Below are positions 9,790 through 20,052 of a DNA stretch of 64,000 bases, in pieces; position 1 is the first letter of the stretch, and every line of letters begins with the position of its first letter. The stretch lies in NCBI GenBank assembly GCA_032622095.1, contig CP136069.1, positions 31,376,342-31,440,341 of the forward strand, in the 5' to 3' direction. A program made the position numbers and the translations under genes. The notes under the pieces are model-generated. The model saw only the letters and a list, made by a program, of their open reading frames with translations, had not been told where the DNA came from and did no database searches. Origin of the DNA: Siphonodentalium dalli (taxonomy: Eukaryota; Mollusca; Scaphopoda; Gadilida; Siphonodentaliidae).

Positions 9790-10394
9790 GCGAACACCAG
9801 AAGGTCATTCTTTAGGCACATATGAACCCCGTGGCGATACTATATCGGCAGTCTGGGTTTGTTTGACTCAGACAAACACAAAAAACTAACCATGTTAATT
9901 ACAAATAGGGGAGATCCGGGAAAAGCGGGACACCAAATGTTTTCACGGATTTTAGATAGGATTTTCGCCGGAAAAAAACTGGACAGCCGTTGATTGGTAT
10001 ATAATTCATCGGCGCATATAATCGGGTGATCATTGATATCAAACAACATCTCGGTATGTCCCTTTTGGAACCTCTTGTTTTGTCCAACTTTGCCCGTGCC
10101 TTTGGGCAAAGCGGGACACCACACTGGGCAAAGTGGGACAATGTGCCAGGCTATCCGGGCAAAATGGGACAGCAAAATCAAAGAGACAGTGCGGGTTGCC
10201 ATTGCTCAGACTGCTACAGACAGACGGGCTCTGAGTGGTAGATGAGTTTCTGTTGAGTTATGTAGGATGGTTTCTTGTCTGGCGACCAGAGTTATTTATC
10301 TTAACGATATATTCACCCCGTTACAGTATACCGATTAAAACGAAGGTGACTTCCATTCCTTATCACTTATTCGAAACTTTTATAATTATGTCAA

Positions 10395-10965
10395 ACAAAG
10401 GGTTTTGTATGGTGCCCCCCCCCCCCCCCACACATATATTCTATCGACGCACCCATCCAGATCCAAAGTGGCCGCCGTCCAGAAGGGTTAAAATAGGGCA
10501 CCATGCCTTTTCTCACCCGATTTAGGTCAAACAAAAGGTGTGTGTAAGGAGCCAATCTAAATACCTCACCTTCAACACACCACGATCCAAAATGGACACC
10601 ATCCAGAGATGTTCAAATAGGGCACCCATGGCATTTCTCGACCCCTTGGTCGATTTAGGTAAAACAAAGGGTGCCCCAAGATAATCTAAATATTCACCCG
10701 TTTCACACAACCCGATCCAAAATGGCCGCCGACCAGAATGGTTCAAATAGGACATCCATGCCATTCTCGTCCCGTTGACCGATTTAGGTCAAACAAAGGG
10801 TGTTGTAGGGTGCCCCTTCCAGGTACTCTTCCAAACACATCACACACCTCAACCTGGTCCAAAATTGTCGCTGTCCAGAGGGGTTCAAAATAGGACACCC
10901 ATGCTATTTCTCAGCCCATTGGCCGATTTAGGTAAAACAAAGGGTGTTATATATTGTTCCTGGTG
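10395..10965. repeat. Degenerate tandem repeat, unit about 130-145 bp
   Basis: Four to five units carry GATCCAAAATGGCCGCC, GTTCAAATAGG and CGATTTAGGT(C/A)AAACAAA. The CGATTTAGGT word starts at 10518, 10651, 10780 and 10924, giving steps of 133, 129 and 144 bp. Open frames across it on both strands are by-products of the repeat. It begins next to a poly-C tract at about 10416-10430. Confidence 0.6.
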
Positions 10966-11051
10966 TCAAATACATCCACTATATTTCGGATTCACCCACC
11001 AGCCAATATCGAAACAGACATATCTTCAACCTTGTCAGTAATCATTCTAAG

Positions 11052-11705
11052 ATGGGCGTGAAAGCTACCTGGCAATATTTGGAAGCAGGTAATGGAAAGG
11101 GGCCGTGTGATGGAGTTGGAGGGACCTCCAAGAGGTTGGCTGACGTTGCAGTGAAGACCGGTAAATGCGTGACACAGAACGCCGCCGCATTTTGTGATTG
11201 GGGCAATCACGCCAATGTTAATGTCGCATTTATTCACCTCAACGAAAGCGCCATGAAATTGGTTTTACCCGATGTCCTATATCCGTTCCTGGAACACTCA
11301 AGGTATACACGCGGTTATTCCTACTAAACACGCAATCGGCATCGCTATCAGAGAAACGTCATGTTTCTGCGCCAATTTTTTTAAAGTTTCTAACTTCAAA
11401 TGGTGAATCAGACCTGAAATGCAATTGGAAGTTCACAACGATGTCTGCACCACATGTTCGCGAGTCTAATGGTTCTCGGTCAACGGTCATCAAAGGCAAG
11501 CGAGCTTAAAAAAAGAGTGCGGAAAATAACTGTCAAGATGCGTATCCTTGTGGGAAGTGTGGATGAGTTTATGGTGATCCACTCGACCCCAGTAAACGCG
11601 ACGAATGGGTGTTGTGCTCAGATTGTGGCAGTGGTTTCATGAAGGTTGCGGGGAGGATTATGGTGTCTTTGACGACGGTGATAATTTCACCACGTGTTTG
11701 TCATG
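11052..11705 (+). pseudogene. Decayed transposon-associated gene
   Basis: The first part (from the ATG at 11052 to the stop at 11327) contains GKGPCDGVGGTSKRLADVAV, a motif I associate with coding regions of repetitive elements in invertebrate genomes. After about 220 bp without a usable frame, a Cys-rich C-terminus follows at about 11549-11705, with CGKC, a stop at 11564-11566, then DEWVLCSDCG. A one-base shift near 11632 is needed to continue into FHEGCGEDYG and CLSCLDI. The C-terminus resembles a PHD-like zinc-binding tail. It is therefore broken by at least one stop and one frameshift. Its position between the two motif clusters suggests it was this element's own gene. Confidence 0.5.
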
Positions 11706-11998
11706 TTTAGACATATAGATAATAGACTCAATGTGAATGACACTAGTAACGATGACAATTATTCAATTGATTTATATAGGCAGGAAATTAATTGAAGGCT
11801 ACTAGCTATTTAAAATTAATTTCGAATTTTAATCATATTGTATACTAGTACCAATCCATGAATAAAACAATGCATTTTGTTTTGGCAGTTTTTTTGGAAA
11901 CTTGTCCAAAACCGGTTTGAATATAGCAAAATATTCCTCATTCATAAACTTGCATACATGTCGTATATATATAACTATATATAAACTATATATAGATA

Positions 11999-12759
11999 TT
12001 TTCTCCGTTACCATCATGTCCATGCTAATATTACATCGGGTGTTTGAATTGTCAGGTATTCCTTGTTCGACATATATTGCACATTCTTATATTTATGTAA
12101 TCAAATAAAATTGAATGGCATGATTACGCAGGTCTTATTTTTAGATGCACAGAATTGTGTGCGCCAGCATAGATCAATGATATGGGTTTACTGGAAACAC
12201 ATACACATTCAAAGTACATGGGACTGTATGTAGTTTCAAATAATAGTTAATATGTTTCCAGCGAAGTTAGAAATTAAACCGAACTCTTTTGTGTCACATA
12301 TTATTCAAAATTTAGTGTGTATCAACGATTCGCAATATTTAGGAACATAAAGACCCCAAATGTGTTTTCTCCGTTACCACGCCCACTGTAATGTATGTGT
12401 GTCGCATATCACAAACGCCACATCAATATTTTCCACATGTTTTGTTTTCGAAAACGTATATATCCTCACATAAGAAATTGGCCCATTTCGTCTGTCTATA
12501 CACCATATAGAATGATAGAGAGTGTTCGATTCGGAATTAATTTTTAATTGCACGGTAATCCTAAGATATACGGGTAGCGATTGACCCTAAACATCTGGCT
12601 ATAGTGACAGCTCGGATCATGAGTATTTATAAAATTGCATGCATGTGACTATTATAGCCACCATTGTGTATTGATTGTGACAATATAAAACTGTTGCCAC
12701 ATGTTTAAATGGACTGTACTTACCCATATTCTACCCTTTCGGGTTGGTAACGGAGAAAA
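11999..12759. promoter_or_regulatory. Right cluster of the TTTTCTCCGTTACCA motif (3 copies)
   Basis: Exact copies on the plus strand at 11999-12013 and 12365-12379, and an exact inverted copy at 12745-12759. The inverted outermost copy mirrors the outermost left copy at 9433. Confidence 0.55.
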
Positions 12760-12932
12760 CATGCATAAAAGTGCCTACCGTTTTCATGGCAGCTGAAAAA
12801 TATGAACATGATCCTCCGGTGCTCATTTTAACGTGACACATTCCACACATACTATATTTTCATATTATGATGATGATAACCGGCATATCGAAAATTTATT
12901 TTTTCGATTTGATTGCAAACTACATGTCGATT

Positions 12933-12952
12933 TAAGGAATTTTAGGCCATAT
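12933..12952 (-). repeat. Right terminal inverted repeat of the 9.0-12.95 kb transposon candidate
   Basis: TAAGGAATTTTAGGCCATAT, the inverted partner of 9040-9059. Confidence 0.55.
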
Positions 12953-14388
12953 GCCACCGGGTAATCTGTTATATAGGCCTATATATAGAGTTGCACTGAT
13001 TGACTATCGAAACATGATTTTCTACTCGAAAAAAAAGAGACAGAAAACACATCAGCTGAGTATAATGTGGCATTACATGTATGAAATAGGAATATCGCTC
13101 ATCATGTTTACATCCAATAACATGGCCACTGCCTATTTCTCGGACGGAGCCCCCCCCCCCCACCTCCCCGACCCTTCCCATGGGGCGGGGGTAAACACAT
13201 ATATGACACTTCGGAAAATATCCGCGCGTTATCGGAATACAAACATCTGAATAATTATTCTGTGGAAAGGTACGCCCGGGGAGCTTGTAACGTACTCCGG
13301 TATATAACTATCACACCACCGCTTCCCCACACGGCAAGATTCAGACGATTCAGTGACGTATTTAGTGATTCGGTGGCCTGGCACAAACGATTCAGTGGAA
13401 TCAAACGATTCAACGACCAATTAAAGGTCAGATGCAAGTTTGGCCAAAATTCCTGGTATTTCTAAATGGATTTTCTCAAAATCTGTCAGGAATTTATTTG
13501 TGAAATTTGGCACAAGCGATTATTGTGATACAATATTTAAGAACCATCGAACAATTAGTTATTATAATCTCATTTACTTCACTTTTATGGCATGGAAAAT
13601 ATTAAAAAATATCACCGTTTTCAGGTACCAAGAACTTCCGTAAATTATATTTGTTTCAAAATTGCAGATCATATATCCAGGATATCATATCTGAATACCA
13701 TGAGAGGAGACTTAAATTTTCTTGATTCATGAAATTTGATGATTATTTTCACTTAGAAAGACAACTACCCACAAATAATTTTCTATATTTGAGAATTTTC
13801 ATGTCATTCATGTTGTTCAATGAAAAGTTGGGCTGAGATGAGTTCTGGGTCATGGCTTAAAGCTGACCACCATATATCATAACACTGTGACCTAATTTCT
13901 GTTGATGGCTCCCTGCTTGAGTGGACTGCACTGCATATCAACAGTGGTTTTCATTGGGCTGGAATATTTCTGACTGCTTAATTCTTCATTATAATATATG
14001 GGGGTATGACAATATATTATGCAATTAAAATCATTATGATACAAATGAAGCCTCCTCTCATAGAGCCAAGATAATAAGCTGTTCAACCTCTAAATGTATT
14101 AAAATCCATTGTTTTTGTTGTCACTTAATAACTGCTCAGATTATACATGTACATACAATGAAGATGATGAAATGTGAAATTAAAGATTTTTCGCCAGATC
14201 TCTTGCCATATTTGGCTGTATTTATGCAAAACTTGCATCTCCATCTTAAACGTAGATGGAAGAAAATGTAAATCATAAAAAAAAAATTGTTTCAAGAAAC
14301 ACGGACAGGTATGTATAGGCCTATACCGTATATTACATTTCTATTAGGAATTGCATGACCATCTTCCATTTGATAATCGGTAAAGAGT
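12953..14388. other. About 1.4 kb with no recognised gene
   Basis: Includes a C10 run near 13150 and a GATTCAGTG-rich stretch at 13335-13415. Short open frames of 60-99 codons have no recognised motif. No splice-bounded exon could be supported. Confidence 0.5.
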
Positions 14389-14392
14389 TTAA

Positions 14393-14784
14393 CCCTTTAC
14401 CCAACAAACCGGCCAAAACCGGCCAAATAAAGCTTCAACAGCCTAAAATATCTTTGGTCTGTCTCAATAGAACCATACAAATATGGATATCATTGGAACC
14501 GGCTCCTTGACCACATTGTGATAGTTACAGTTATGCCCTGTGCCAATGCATTCTCTTATATATACGAGTCGACCATAGGTCGCCTCGCATATATAAGAGA
14601 ATGCATTGGCCTAACAAAAATCTTTTTTTAACACTTTTTACCATTTTTTCTTACATTCTTTAACAATTTTATAATTTTGAATGTGTTAAGCCAATGCATT
14701 CTCTTATATATGCGAGGCGACCTATGGTCGACTCGCATATATAAGAGAATGCATTGGCACAGGGCCCTTCTGTTGGGTAAAGGG
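14393..14784. mobile_element. TTAA-flanked MITE, CCCTTTACCCAACA family, with two modules
   Basis: Flanked by TTAA at 14389-14392 and 14785-14788, with 14 bp ends CCCTTTACCCAACA / TGTTGGGTAAAGGG. It holds two copies of the palindromic module (about 14540-14612 and 14690-14760), each with CCAATGCATTCTCTTATATA. The ends differ from the other TTAA families although the module is the same. Confidence 0.8.
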
Positions 14785-14925
14785 TTAACACTACATGCGA
14801 TGGTTACTGGTTAGCACAACGATACATATAATCGTTGAAATAATGAGACAAAGAGAGCGGTTGATTTTATTTTCCAACAACATGCACTCTATGGAATTCT
14901 TTAGTGTTAAGAGGATTGATATATA

Positions 14926-15030
14926 CAGTAATGCCCTAAATAATCGACTCCTTAACCACAGCAGAATTATGGGTAACTTTTCAGGATTTAGTCGGAAATA
15001 TGGCTTGTTGCCATTCATCGGAAAGCTCTC
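14926..15030. mobile_element. Mariner-like palindromic MITE, left half (split by LINE)
   Basis: Starts CAGTAATGCCCTAAATAATC after a TA (14924-14925) and runs to GGAAAGCTCTC, the midpoint of the intact copy at 18018-18231. The other half is at 17586-17683, with a LINE between them. Confidence 0.75.
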
Positions 15031-17585
15031 ACTGAGTATGAGAGAGAGAGAGATAATCATTTATTAACGTGACATGTGCAATACATAAATCATTAATATA
15101 TATATATATTTCAATTACAATTAGCACCCGGCCCATAGGGCCTATATGTCACGCTTAATAGTATAAGTATGTACATGGTTTGGTCCAACACATGTGGACT
15201 ATCCTCAGTGATGATATAAAGAGAATATAAAGTAGAGAATTTCATTTTAATCTTACACAATTTGGAGATATTCGGGTTTATATATTTTGTATTCTTACAT
15301 GTTGATACGTTTGGTGTATAATTTACTTGTATATGAATCGTTTTCTTCGCATAAAAGCATCAAAAAGAAATTTTGCTAGTTGTCGGGGAAATAACATTAG
15401 CTCACTAAAAGAGTCGTCAATGTGGTCTGTTTTAAACATGTCGTTAATATATCTTGGGACGGAATTTAAAAGAGACATCCGGATGTCATTGTAAAAGGGA
15501 CAATACAAAAGAAAATGTTTTTCGTCTTCAACTTTGTCAGAGCTGCACATAATGCAGATTCTTTGTTCGATTTTCTCGTTTCTAAATCGACCGGTTTCTA
15601 TCCGCAGAGGTAAAATCGCACATCGAAATTGTGCAAGTATGGAGCGGTGGGACTTATCCATATTCATGGAAATATATTTTTCAATAGCATAATTTTTCTT
15701 AAAGAGTCTGTATGTGCGTAGCTTTGGTACATATGTCATTTTTTCAATCCAAGTTTTCTGTTTAAATGCGGAAAGCTCTCGTTCGAGGTCATGTATATTA
15801 CATATCTGTAGGTTTTCAAAGGTGCTTGTCATATTTATTTCCGACAAAACACTACTAAATGATGCACACCATCCATCGCTATTATTCATGAGATCCCAAA
15901 GGAAAACCATTTTTGCTAATCTGTCATCTTGCATGTGTATAAAATAATTCCATAGTCTTGCCATGTTAAGCCATCTTCGGACTTGACTCGAATGAATACC
16001 AAATTCCCCACCTACAGCTAAAAGCGGACAAAATCTGTGGACCCCAAGGAAGTATCTTAGCGCTCGATTTTGCACCATATCTATACATGAGTATTTACGA
16101 TATCCCCAAATAGCGGATGCATAATCCATAACTGGGCACACACAGGTCAAGAATATTTTCAGGTACGTTTTGACACCTATGTCTCTATAAGAGTGGACGC
16201 TCGATATTAACGCTCCCAATGCCCTGCCTGATGATTTAGCTAATGTTTCAGCTGCTGTATCAAAACTACCATGTTCATGGAGAATTATTCCGAGATATTT
16301 ATACTGATCCACTTTTTCGATTCTCTGATTTTGGAATAAGAAATTATAGTTTGTTTTTATTCTGTTTTTATGTCTAAAATGTACAATTTTAGTTTTATCC
16401 AGATTGACTGTCATACGCCAGTTTCGACACCATGATTCGACGGTGTTAAGCATTGTCTGCATGTCTGCTTCGTTTTCAGCAATTAACGCAATATCATCTG
16501 CGTACATTATGGAAGATACTTTACATTCATCTAGTGATACACCAATATTCAACCTTTTTATTTCAGAAATCAAATCGTTAACGAAAATATTATAAAGTGT
16601 CGATGAGAGACTGTCACCTTGTTTTACTCCAAAATTACATTCAAACTTGTCAGATATTCGGCCATTTACACGAACGCACGAATAAGTTGTTCGATACATG
16701 CTCTTAATGGATTGATATATGTTGCCATCTACGCCAATTTTTAAAAGTTTATATAATAACATATTCCTGTCTACTCGATCAAAGGCTTTACTGAAGTCAA
16801 TAAAAGTTGTAAATAATTGACGTTTTCCTCGTATTAAAGATGTCAGTACAAAAATGTTGTCCAAGCAGGACCTCTTTGGTCGAAAACCATTTTGTTCGTC
16901 TTCCAACAATTGATGCATTTCCAGGTATTCAATAAGTCTGTTATTCAAGAGACTGCTATATAATTTGCCACATGCCGGTATAAGGGAGATTCCACGGTAA
17001 TTTAGGGGAACACGTGGGTCAAGATTACCGTTTTTTGGAATAGGACAAATGATCGAGTGTCTCCAATTGGATGGTAGTAATCCTGTATCAAATATGTAGT
17101 TGAAAAGACAATGTAAAATAGGTTTTACTGATTCACATTTTAGACATTCATATGGGATTTTATCTAGACCAAAAGCTTTGCCATTTTTCGCATTGTTAAT
17201 GACAGTTTCTACTTCCTCAATTGTAATTGCTCGATTTAGCCGCGTGTTATGGTCATAGAGTGGGTCTAGACATTTATTTTCTATAAACGATTTTTCCTTT
17301 AGAATTTCCTGATAAAAGATATCATTAAACTGCCCTGCTATCTGTTTCGGGTTATACAGTTGTTCAAAGTCTGTTTTCCATTTACCCATTACTGTTTGTA
17401 TATCGCTTGTGACTGATCCATCATTATTATAAACCTCATCGGGTGTCACCACTTTTCGTTTGGGGCCTAATTTATTTACAGATTCCCAGAATGAGTTTGG
17501 ATTCTTACTATTTATTTCGATATCGAGCATCAAATCTCGTTTATATGTCCTTTCGTGGAAACGTAATCTTTTATTAAAAAATGGC
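15031..17585 (-). mobile_element. 5'-truncated LINE (non-LTR retrotransposon)
   Basis: The element lies on the minus strand. The 3' end is at the left: a 3' UTR with GGCCCTATGGGCCGGGTGC, an AATAAA near 15060, then a short (TC)n tail at 15041-15052. The RT frame runs to the right and the element stops inside codons just before the RT domain, so the endonuclease region is absent. It is inserted at the centre of a palindromic MITE, and about 15 bp of the MITE centre is missing; no target duplication was seen. Confidence 0.75.
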
Positions 17586-17635
17586 ATGAATGGCAACAAG
17601 CCATATTTCCGACCAAATCCTGAAAAGTTACCCAT
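15323..17635 (-). CDS. LINE reverse transcriptase, chimeric with MITE at its N-terminus
   Basis: The open frame has 770 codons. Residues 1-16 are encoded by the right arm of the flanking MITE; LINE sequence starts around residue 17-18. The RT domain spans roughly residues 150-430: FIDFSKAFD (280-286, first catalytic Asp), GVKQGDSLSS (336-345) and YADD (378-381). A C-terminal zinc knuckle CIMC...H...C occupies 694-712 (C-x2-C-x9-H-x4-C). The frame has no internal stop, so this copy is recent, but it lacks the endonuclease and probably an ORF1, so it should not be autonomous. The clade (RTE-, I- or Jockey-like) is not assigned. Whether the ATG in the MITE arm is used is unknown. Confidence 0.8.
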   Translation of the reverse strand: MGNFSGFGRKYGLLPFMPFFNKRLRFHERTYKRDLMLDIEINSKNPNSFWESVNKLGPKRKVVTPDEVYNNDGSVTSDIQTVMGKWKTDFEQLYNPKQIAGQFNDIFYQEILKEKSFIENKCLDPLYDHNTRLNRAITIEEVETVINNAKNGKAFGLDKIPYECLKCESVKPILHCLFNYIFDTGLLPSNWRHSIICPIPKNGNLDPRVPLNYRGISLIPACGKLYSSLLNNRLIEYLEMHQLLEDEQNGFRPKRSCLDNIFVLTSLIRGKRQLFTTFIDFSKAFDRVDRNMLLYKLLKIGVDGNIYQSIKSMYRTTYSCVRVNGRISDKFECNFGVKQGDSLSSTLYNIFVNDLISEIKRLNIGVSLDECKVSSIMYADDIALIAENEADMQTMLNTVESWCRNWRMTVNLDKTKIVHFRHKNRIKTNYNFLFQNQRIEKVDQYKYLGIILHEHGSFDTAAETLAKSSGRALGALISSVHSYRDIGVKTYLKIFLTCVCPVMDYASAIWGYRKYSCIDMVQNRALRYFLGVHRFCPLLAVGGEFGIHSSQVRRWLNMARLWNYFIHMQDDRLAKMVFLWDLMNNSDGWCASFSSVLSEINMTSTFENLQICNIHDLERELSAFKQKTWIEKMTYVPKLRTYRLFKKNYAIEKYISMNMDKSHRSILAQFRCAILPLRIETGRFRNEKIEQRICIMCSSDKVEDEKHFLLYCPFYNDIRMSLLNSVPRYINDMFKTDHIDDSFSELMLFPRQLAKFLFDAFMRRKRFIYK

Positions 17636-17683
17636 AATTCTGCTGTGGATAACTTGAGGAGTCGATTATTTTGGGCATTACTG
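17586..17683. mobile_element. Mariner-like palindromic MITE, right half
   Basis: From ATGAATGGCAACAAGCC to GGGCATTACTG, followed by TA at 17684-17685. It pairs with 14926-15030 as the other arm of one element. Confidence 0.75.
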
Positions 17684-17972
17684 TAGCATAATTATTTTCC
17701 TAGTTTGGGTCATTTTGACTGAAATGGCCATCAGATGGATATTTCCAATCATTACGGGGAGTTTTTCAATGCCTTGACTTTTTCTAATGTTTATATTTAA
17801 GTTTTGATTAAACTTTGGCATCAATTATTGGACTAATATGAATTTTATTGTCAATTCCAGTGATGCTTACATAATATAACCATGGTTTTGACATTCAAAA
17901 TCTCATTATTATAAATAAAGAAAATAAGCACAAAGTCAATTATATTTTTTCATGTTGATAGCTGTTTTATAC
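17684..17972. other. No recognised feature
   Basis: AT-rich spacer between two transposon clusters. Confidence 0.6.
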
Positions 17973-18294
17973 ACAGGCCCCTGTGAAAAAGTACCAGATA
18001 TACCAATATATACTATACAGTAATGCTCTAATTAATCAACTCCTTAACCACAGCATAATTATGGGTAACTTTTCAGGATTTAGTTGGAAAATATGGCTTG
18101 TTGCCATTCATCGGAAAGCTCTCGGCGAGAGCTTTCTAATGAATGGCAACAAGCCATATTTCCGACTAAATCCTGAAAAGTTACCCATAATTCTGCTGTG
18201 GTTAAGGAGTCGATTAATTTGAGCATTACTGTACTATTCAGCCACTGGTTAGTACAATTATATTGGTATATCTGGTATTTTCCCCAGGGGCCTG
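17973..18294. mobile_element. Inverted-repeat element (ACAGGCCCCTG ends) with a nested MITE
   Basis: The left end ACAGGCCCCTGTG and GTACCAGATATACCAATATA is mirrored by TATTGGTATATCTGGTA and CCCCAGGGGCCTGT at the right. A complete mariner-like MITE (18018-18231) sits between the arms. Similar ends occur at 7385-7590. Confidence 0.6.
18018..18231. mobile_element. Mariner-like palindromic MITE, intact copy
   Basis: 214 bp, from CAGTAATGCTCTAATTAATC to GAGCATTACTG, flanked by TA at 18016-18017 and 18232-18233. The arms are inverted through GGGTAACTTTTCAGGATTTAG, with the centre GAAAGCTCTCGGCGAGAGCTTTC. CAGT ends with TA duplication fit Tc1/mariner. Confidence 0.8.
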
Positions 18295-19118
18295 TAACCC
18301 TTGTCTCCCTTTAAAATGTCATCTCATCAATAGGGTACTACAGCTGCATGATGCCTGCATCTGGTGAGATATTTTATATCCATGTGGGATTCCCTTTTGT
18401 TAGCATATAATCAATGCAATAAATATTACATGTTTTGGCCATTGTCAAGGTGCCATATGTCAGTAACATATTATATGGCATTTGATTCATGGTTCAGAAT
18501 CCAGTGTTCATCCTGCATTTATCATGTTACCCTACATGGCAGTCTGCAGTAATGTATATCATGGCCGAGGGGGGGGGGTAATATTTTGATTCATTTCCCT
18601 TTGAGAGAGAAAGCAGCAAATCATTTTATACGGTCAGGCAGAGGAGAAACGTTTTTTAACTTACTGGTTAAATATTGAATTATGTATATTGGAATTTTTT
18701 TGTCCTCAATTCTGCATGTCATTGTTCCCGAGGACTATTGTAATCAGCTGTGTAAGCGTGCCCATCCCATTCCTGGTCCAGTTCAAATAAAAAGCCCCTG
18801 TCCAAAATGTGCCCCAAAATGGATTTATGGGTTTCAGATGTCTATACTACAAACTGTAAGAGGAATTGATTACACCAATATGATAGCAAGTGCATATTTA
18901 GTATTATATACTAAATATGTTGCACATCTTAAATGTGCCTAGGCAATAACAATTACCGGTAATTCCAAAGAATTGCTAAGAATCGCAAATTGAATCACCA
19001 TGATCACTGTTTCAATGACGATTATCTGCTCAATTTACATATATTTAGACTTTTTCTAAATATATGTTGTTCCCAATAATTGACAGCTAATATATAATAT
19101 ATATATTATCCCATACAG
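18295..19118. other. About 0.8 kb with no recognised gene
   Basis: Includes a G9 run near 18570. An 86-codon plus-strand frame at 18682-18942 has no recognised domain and is not called as a gene. Confidence 0.5.
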
Positions 19119-19271
19119 AAAAACGAGACAGTCAATGACTGTGGAGACGCTCACCAGACTGTAAAGAATGAGAAGACTGTGACTCGGAAGACCATAATAG
19201 TTAGTACTTGTCAATTTCACTTAAAAACAAGTAGTCCTAAAGAGGGACGTAGCCTAGAGGGTCTCCGTTGA
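19119..19271 (+). other. Possible orphan exon (weak)
   Basis: An AT-rich tract ending CCCATACAG precedes an open stretch reading NDCGDAHQTVKNEKTVTRK in a coding-like frame, ending at a stop at 19269-19271. There is no convincing donor and no neighbouring exon that joins it. It may be chance. Confidence 0.2.
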
Positions 19272-19449
19272 GCACTGGGGTGTCCACCTTGAAATATGGT
19301 CCAGATCCTCCCACCCCACATAGTCCTTAGTCTGCTCCCTCCCAACTGAAGCAGACACACTCCCAAGTTCGTAAAATTCCTTTGCACATGTTGGAATTTT
19401 ACAACTGATACCTCAAGCTTTCCTAACTGTGGCAAAGTTACAACCTGAC

Positions 19450-20044
19450 ATGCCCCCCTTTTTTAATGGTGGACCCCATTCAAAATTTTTTTTTATCCCA
19501 ACTCTCCATAGGCCATATACACCAAATGCCATTTCTTGATTGGTCGAACCCATTTTAACAATCTGTAACCCATTCCCAAGTAACACAAGGACCCTCCATA
19601 CTAGTTAATACATATAAGCTAAATAGGACTGATGGCTCTTGAGGAGGAGCCATTTTAAGAATTACTATGGGGGGTGAGTTATGTCCCTGGTCGCACCCCT
19701 ATTTAACCTGGTGAACCCATTTCAACAAATCTGAGTCCCAGTCACCCAAGGACTCTCTATACCAAAATGTATGCTAAATATGCCAAATGGTTCTTGAGAA
19801 GATGTTTTAAAAATAACTAATGAGGGAAAGAATTATGTCCATGGCTCTGACCCTATTTGACCCAGTGATCCAATTCTGAATCAAATCTGAATCCTAGTCA
19901 CCCATACCAAATATAAGCTGAATAGGCCTGATGTTTCTTGATAGGAAGACATTTTAAGAATTACAATGGATGGACAAGTTATGTCCCTGGCTCTGCCTTA
20001 TTTGACCAGGTGACCTCATATTAACCCATCTGTATCCCTGTCAC
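19450..20044 (+). repeat. Degenerate interspersed repeat, left segment
   Basis: Loosely periodic units contain TTTGACC(C/A)(A/G)GTGACC, AATCTGAATCCCAGTCACCC, AAGGAC, ATATAAGCTGAATAGG and TTCTTGAGAAGATGTTTTAAG. The same text resumes at 20906 after an inserted element, and again at 22860-23230. Confidence 0.6.
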
Positions 20045-20052
20045 CCAAGGAC

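Larger units (their letters stand above)
9040..12952. mobile_element. Candidate 3.9 kb DNA transposon with 20 bp TIRs
   Basis: The outer 20 bp at 9040-9059 (ATATGGCCCAAAATTCCTTA) is matched in inverted orientation at 12933-12952 with one mismatch. Between the ends lie a decayed gene with transposon-associated sequence (11052-11705), a tandem repeat block, and six copies of TTTTCTCCGTTACCA placed near the ends (three left, three right, the last inverted). That layout resembles subterminal transposase-binding repeats. Left flank reads TTAACAGGT; no clear target duplication was found, so exact ends and superfamily are uncertain. Confidence 0.5.

Noticed and set aside
10395-10965. Open frames on both strands across the 130-145 bp repeats
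   Set aside because: Frames follow the repeat period and carry no recognised motif.
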